Part shown: in pieces, positions 10,159 to 12,837 of the stretch
Layout of the letters: each line of letters begins with the position of its first letter
How positions within the stretch are numbered: the first letter of the stretch is position 1
Source of the DNA: Chloroflexota bacterium
Lineage (GTDB): Bacteria; Chloroflexota; Dehalococcoidia; Lucifugimonadales; Australimonadaceae
NCBI GenBank assembly: GCA_022574265.1
Contig: JACZSI010000037.1
Coordinates: 1-12,837, forward strand
Direction of reading: 5' to 3'
DNA length: 12,837 nt
Notes under the pieces: model-generated
The model's database searches: none
Told to the model about the DNA's origin: nothing
What the model saw: the letters and a program-made list of their open reading frames with translations, nothing else
Translations under genes and position numbers: made by a program

Positions 10159-10163
10159 ACCTC
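10159..10163 (-). promoter_or_regulatory. Ribosome binding site of the racemase-like gene
   Basis: GAGGT on the minus strand, 6 bases before ATG 10152. It fixes the start at this ATG although the frame is open for another 176 codons upstream. Confidence 0.65.
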
Positions 10164-10172
10164 GGACGTCCG
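10163..10172. promoter_or_regulatory. Perfect 10-base palindrome next to the racemase ribosome site
   Basis: CGGACGTCCG lies between the proposed minus-strand -10 box and the ribosome binding site, an apt place for a repressor. It is short enough in high-GC DNA to be chance, and no regulator gene adjoins it. Confidence 0.3.
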
Positions 10173-10186
10173 GCGAATGGCTCGCT

Positions 10187-10215
10187 AGTGTAGACGCCAC
10201 GCTGGCCCATTCCAA
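10187..10215 (-). promoter_or_regulatory. Sigma70-like promoter for the racemase-crotonase operon
   Basis: On the minus strand, TTGGAA (10210-10215) and TACACT (10187-10192) are separated by exactly 17 bases; each matches the consensus at 4 of 6 positions. Transcription would start near 10180, leaving a leader of about 28 bases before ATG 10152. Confidence 0.55.
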
Positions 10216-10227
10216 GCGGCGCGCGCC

Positions 10228-10233
10228 TATAAT
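10228..10233 (+). promoter_or_regulatory. Consensus -10 box for the hot-dog/plsX/fabG operon
   Basis: A perfect TATAAT set in very GC-rich flanks (CGCGC on one side, GCGCG on the other), 30 bases before the GTG of the first gene. No good -35 box lies 16-18 bases upstream (GCCCAT at 17), so an activator or a weak -35 contact may be involved. It lies immediately beyond the -35 end of the divergent minus-strand promoter. Confidence 0.55.
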
Positions 10234-10263
10234 CGCGCGGCGGGCCCCACACCGAACCCGGAC

Positions 10264-10665
10264 GTGATCTTGGACCTGAGCACCCTCGAACCCGGACAGC
10301 GACTCTTCAGCCGGTCGATGGCCGTCTCCGCCGACGACGCGGCGTCGTTCCGCGAGGCGGTGGGCGACGAAGAGCCAGCGGCCGCTGGGGACCACGTCGT
10401 GCCGCCGATGGCGGTCGCGGCGATGGTGATGGGCGCGGCCATGGAGGCCGTCGAGCTGCCCGCGGGCGCGGTGCACACGGCGCAGGAGCTCGAGTTCGGG
10501 CGGCCGGTGGACGAGGGCGTGATGCTCGCTTGCAGCGCGACGGTGGTCTCCAACAGCGTGCGGCGCGGGACGCGGTTCATCGTGCTGGAGATGCGGGGCG
10601 ACGACGGAGCGGAGACGGCGCTCCGCGCGCGGTCCACCATCGCCATCGCCGGAGCGTCGGAGTGA
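10264..10665 (+). CDS. HadA-like hot-dog protein (FAS1-type dehydratase N-terminal region, probably non-catalytic subunit)
   Basis: 133 residues from GTG 10264. The opening (LSTLEPGQRLFSRSMAVSAD) and the later QELEFGRPVDEGVMLACSATV fit the single hot-dog fold of the MaoC/HadA dehydratase group, whose members act on (3R)-hydroxyacyl thioesters. At the place of the hydratase motif GDxNPxH this protein reads GDEEPAA (residues 34-40): Asp35 is kept, but Asn becomes Glu and the catalytic His becomes Ala40. That suits a structural or substrate-binding partner, as in mycobacterial HadA, with the next gene providing catalysis. Its stop overlaps the next start (GTGA, 10662-10665), which supports a fixed-ratio heterodimer. 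No clear ribosome binding site precedes the GTG; the leader would be only about 24 bases from the TATAAT promoter. The hot-dog assignment is a resemblance, less secure than for the partner. Confidence 0.75.
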   Translation: MILDLSTLEPGQRLFSRSMAVSADDAASFREAVGDEEPAAAGDHVVPPMAVAAMVMGAAMEAVELPAGAVHTAQELEFGRPVDEGVMLACSATVVSNSVRRGTRFIVLEMRGDDGAETALRARSTIAIAGASE

Positions 10666-11054
10666 GCGCGCCCCCAGCATCGCTCGCCGGCGTTGCCCAC
10701 AAGGTGACGCAAGCGCAGATCGCGAAGTACGCGGAGGCCAGCGGCGACCGCAACCCGCTGCACCTCGACGCCGAGTTCGCGGCGGCGACGCCCTTCGGGC
10801 GGCCGGTCGCTCACGGGATGCTCGTCCTTGCCTTCGCGTCCGAGCTTTTGGCGCACTCCTTCGGCAGGTCTTGGCTGTGCGGTGGCAAGCTGCGCGCCCG
10901 GTTCCGCTCGCCCGTCTACCCCGGCGACGTCGTGACCGCGAGCGGGACGCTCACCGCGGCGGACGCGGCGTCCGCGACGTACCGGGTGGCGGTGCGGAAC
11001 CAGGACGGCGTCGACGTGATCACGGCCGAGGCGACGGTGCCGCTGACGCCATGA
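10662..11054 (+). CDS. HadB/MaoC-like (3R)-hydroxyacyl dehydratase, catalytic hot-dog subunit
   Basis: 130 residues from GTG 10662. It carries the complete hydratase-2 motif at residues 23-39: YAEASGDRNPLHLDAEF, with catalytic Asp29 and His34, followed by FGRPVAHGMLVLA, the usual sequence of the hot-dog helix. Family members dehydrate (3R)-3-hydroxyacyl-CoA or -ACP reversibly to the trans-2-enoyl thioester. Placed between a HadA-like partner and plsX-fabG, with 4-base overlaps on both sides (GTGA and ATGA), the likely role is the dehydratase of type II fatty acid synthesis, doing the work of FabZ. A role on acyl-CoA, as in PhaJ, cannot be excluded from sequence. The frame is open upstream to 10530, but that overlaps the previous gene; GGAG at 10651-10654, 7 bases before GTG 10662, supports the chosen start. 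Confidence 0.88.
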   Translation: MSAPPASLAGVAHKVTQAQIAKYAEASGDRNPLHLDAEFAAATPFGRPVAHGMLVLAFASELLAHSFGRSWLCGGKLRARFRSPVYPGDVVTASGTLTAADAASATYRVAVRNQDGVDVITAEATVPLTP

Positions 11055-12067
11055 CGCAGAACGCTCCCTACACCATCGCGGTCGATGCCATGGGCGGAGA
11101 CGACGCACCGGCCACGCCGGTGGCGGGCGCGGTCCTCGCCGCCCGCGAGGGCAACGTGCGCGTGCTGCTCGTCGGCGACCCCGAGGCCGTCGGGCGCGAG
11201 CTCGCAGCCGGGGATGCTGGAGGCCTCGCCATCGAGGTCGTCGGCTCGGACGGGGTCGTGGGCGAGGGCGAGCACCCGGCCCTCGCGCTGCGGCGCAACC
11301 CGAAGGTCTCCATCGCGGTGGCCGTCGGTCTCGTCAAGGCGGGGAAGGCCGACGCCGTGGTGAGCATGGGCTCGACCGGCGCGACGATGGCCGCGAGCGT
11401 GCTGGCCCTCGGCCTCTTCCCCGGCCTCGAGCGCCCGACCCTCGGCGGGCCGTTCATCGCGCTCGCGCCAAACACCGCCATCATCGACCTGGGGGCCAAC
11501 ATCGACTGCCGGCCCTCGCAGCTCGTGGGCTTCGCGGCCATGGGCGCGACGCTCATGCGGGCGTACCGCGGCATCGAGAACCCACGCGTGGCCCTGCTCA
11601 GCGTCGGCTCGGAAGATGGCAAAGGGAACCGCCAGGTACAAGAAACGCACAAGCTCCTTGAGGCCAGCGGCCTCAACTTCGTCGGGAACGTCGAGGGCCA
11701 CGAGATCTTCGAGGACAAGGCCAACGTGGTCGTCTGCGACGGCTTCGTGGGCAACGTGCTGCTCAAGTTCACCGAGGGGCTCGCCGTCGCGGCCGCGGCC
11801 CACCTCGCGAGGGCGCTCGGCGCCGACTCGCCGGCGGTGGCTCAGATCAAGGGCATCGCCGACCAGGCACTCCGGGGCGGCGGGCCGCTGCTGGGCGTGA
11901 ACGGCATCGCCATCGCGGGCCACGGACGGACGAGCGCCGCGGGGATCGCCGCGGGCATCGCTCTCGCGGAAAAGGCGCTGGCGTGGGACCTCGTACGTAT
12001 CATGCGGGACGACCTCGCCGCGGTCCTGGAGCGCGCGGAGGCGGCCCCCGAGGGGCAGGGTGGGTAG
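11051..12067 (+). CDS. plsX: Phosphate acyltransferase (acyl-ACP:phosphate)
   Basis: Converts acyl-ACP and phosphate to acyl phosphate, which the membrane enzyme PlsY uses to acylate glycerol 3-phosphate; this is the link between fatty acid and phospholipid synthesis. From ATG 11051 it has 338 residues, normal for PlsX. Signature segments appear in order: VDAMGGDDAP (11-20), SMGSTGATMAAS, IDLGANIDCRPSQLVGFAAMG, GNRQVQETHKLL, NFVGNVEGHEIFEDKANVVV, CDGFVGNVLLKFTEG and the C-terminal GGPLLGVNGIAIAGHG. The start overlaps the preceding stop (ATGA, 11051-11054) and fabG begins before its stop, so it is the middle of a coupled operon. The frame is open to 10871, but that part is the hot-dog gene in another frame. 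In many bacteria fabD follows plsX; here it does not. Confidence 0.97.
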   Translation: MTQNAPYTIAVDAMGGDDAPATPVAGAVLAAREGNVRVLLVGDPEAVGRELAAGDAGGLAIEVVGSDGVVGEGEHPALALRRNPKVSIAVAVGLVKAGKADAVVSMGSTGATMAASVLALGLFPGLERPTLGGPFIALAPNTAIIDLGANIDCRPSQLVGFAAMGATLMRAYRGIENPRVALLSVGSEDGKGNRQVQETHKLLEASGLNFVGNVEGHEIFEDKANVVVCDGFVGNVLLKFTEGLAVAAAAHLARALGADSPAVAQIKGIADQALRGGGPLLGVNGIAIAGHGRTSAAGIAAGIALAEKALAWDLVRIMRDDLAAVLERAEAAPEGQGG

Positions 12068-12806
12068 CCTCGAGGGCAGGCGGGCGCTCGTGACCGGGGC
12101 GAGCCGCGGGATCGGCCGCGCGGTCGCGCTGCGGCTCGCGGCCGACGGTGCGGCCGTCGCCGTGAACTACCACACCGGCGAGGCCGAAGCCGCCGAGGTC
12201 GTCGCGGCGATCACGGGTGCGGGCGGCACCGCGGTCTCGATCGGCGGCGACGTCTCGGACGCGGCCGGGGCCGCGGCGACGGTGGCGACGGCTCAAGAGG
12301 CGCTCGGCGGGCTCGACATACTGGTCAACAACGCCGGCATCACGCGGGACAACCTGGTGCTGCGGCTCTCCGAGGAGGACTGGGACGCCGTCCTCGATGT
12401 GAACCTGAAGGGCGCGTTCCTGTGCACGAAGGCGGCGCTTCGCCCGATGCTGCGCCAGCGCTCGGGCCGCATCATCAACATGACGTCGGTGGTGGCGGGG
12501 ACCGGCAACCCCGGTCAGGCGAACTACGCCGCGGCGAAGGCAGGACTGATCGGGCTCACCAAGACGGTGGCACGGGAGGTCGCCTCCCGCGGCATCACGG
12601 TCAACGCGGTCGCGCCGGGCTTCATCTCGACGCGCATGGTCGAGGCGATCACCGAGGAGCAGCGGGGGCTCGTCCTCGGGCGCATCCCGCTCGCCCGCTT
12701 CGGCACGCCGGAGGACGTCGCCGCCTGCGTGGCCTTCCTCGCGGGCGACGACGCGGGCTACATCACGGGACAGGTGCTCGGGGTCGACGGCGGCTTGAGC
12801 CTCTAG
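12060..12806 (+). CDS. fabG: 3-oxoacyl-[acyl-carrier-protein] reductase
   Basis: NADPH-dependent reduction of 3-oxoacyl-ACP to (3R)-hydroxyacyl-ACP in type II fatty acid synthesis; a short-chain dehydrogenase. 248 residues from GTG 12060, the usual FabG length. The cofactor motif TGASRGIG is at 12-19 and NNAG at 90-93. The catalytic tetrad is complete: Asn115, Ser143, Tyr156 and Lys160 (YAAAK). The C-terminal YITGQVLGVDGGLSL is the typical FabG ending. The GTG start lies 8 bases inside plsX, with AGGGG at 12051-12055 serving as ribosome site. Its product would be the substrate of the HadAB-like dehydratase encoded upstream. Context and the C-terminal sequence favour FabG over other short-chain dehydrogenases. 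Confidence 0.96.
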   Translation: MGSLEGRRALVTGASRGIGRAVALRLAADGAAVAVNYHTGEAEAAEVVAAITGAGGTAVSIGGDVSDAAGAAATVATAQEALGGLDILVNNAGITRDNLVLRLSEEDWDAVLDVNLKGAFLCTKAALRPMLRQRSGRIINMTSVVAGTGNPGQANYAAAKAGLIGLTKTVAREVASRGITVNAVAPGFISTRMVEAITEEQRGLVLGRIPLARFGTPEDVAACVAFLAGDDAGYITGQVLGVDGGLSL

Positions 12807-12837
12807 GCCTCGTCCTCGACCGGCTCGGTGGCCAGCG
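12803..12837 (-). CDS. Possible 3' end of a convergent gene (acidic C-terminus)
   Basis: On the minus strand the last bases can be read as LATEPVEDEA followed by TAG at 12803-12805. All ten visible codons end in G or C, as in the real genes here, and the stop would share the CTAG of the fabG stop, as in the menA/crotonase pair. Ten codons are too few to prove a gene, and this could be plain intergenic sequence. Confidence 0.3.
   Translation of the reverse strand, partial: LATEPVEDEA

Noticed and set aside
8414..10252. 612-residue minus-strand frame across the crotonase and racemase genes
   Set aside because: Low-complexity Arg/Ala/Ser/Pro sequence in a shifted frame; the real genes have clear motifs in other frames.
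12807..12837. acpP starting after fabG
   Set aside because: No start codon with acyl-carrier-like sequence occurs in the remaining 31 bases; the gene could only lie beyond the window.

Overview
The window is a chromosomal stretch of a high-GC bacterium with almost every third codon position G or C, tightly packed genes and many GTG starts. The RpoC sequence (single-piece beta-prime, a charged helical insert in the N-terminal part, a long acidic tail), menaquinone synthesis beside a heme A pathway, and a two-subunit hot-dog dehydratase in a fatty-acid operon together suggest Chloroflexota, perhaps a Dehalococcoidia-like or related high-GC lineage. That placement is an inference from protein resemblance recalled without a search and is only moderately secure. 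I see no tRNA, rRNA, CRISPR array, insertion sequence or prophage gene.

Layout. (1) 3-3971, plus: most of rpoC, cut at its 5' end by the window edge, closed by a strong hairpin at 3994-4025. (2) 4063-6691, minus: a TetR-family regulator, then ctaB, ctaA and a 64-residue membrane protein that resembles the transmembrane hairpin of cytochrome c oxidase subunit II. The last three form one operon read leftward, with start and stop codons overlapping. (3) 6837-8619, plus: an ABC-transporter ATPase without a visible permease, followed after 7 bases by menA. (4) 8616-10152, minus: an Asp/Glu racemase / arylmalonate decarboxylase-like protein and a crotonase-fold protein, 4 bases apart; both have changes at positions where their families usually carry catalytic residues. 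(5) 10264-12806, plus: a tightly coupled lipid operon of two small hot-dog proteins (HadA-like and HadB-like), plsX and fabG, each overlapping the next by 4 to 8 bases. The last 31 bases may hold the end of a convergent gene.

How it works together. Units 2 and 3 both serve aerobic respiration: CtaB and CtaA make heme O and heme A for a terminal oxidase, and MenA makes the demethylmenaquinone that feeds the chain. Unit 5 supplies FAS-II reduction (FabG), probably dehydration (the HadAB-like pair), and entry of acyl chains into phospholipid (PlsX). Unit 4 looks like accessory acyl-CoA or carboxylic-acid metabolism with unknown substrates. Units 4 and 5 diverge from a 111-base region carrying back-to-back sigma70-like promoters and a perfect palindrome. 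No wholly new system stands out; the most interesting items are the COX2-like mini-protein in the heme A operon, the HadAB-like pair joined to plsX-fabG, and the two enzyme homologues with altered active sites.
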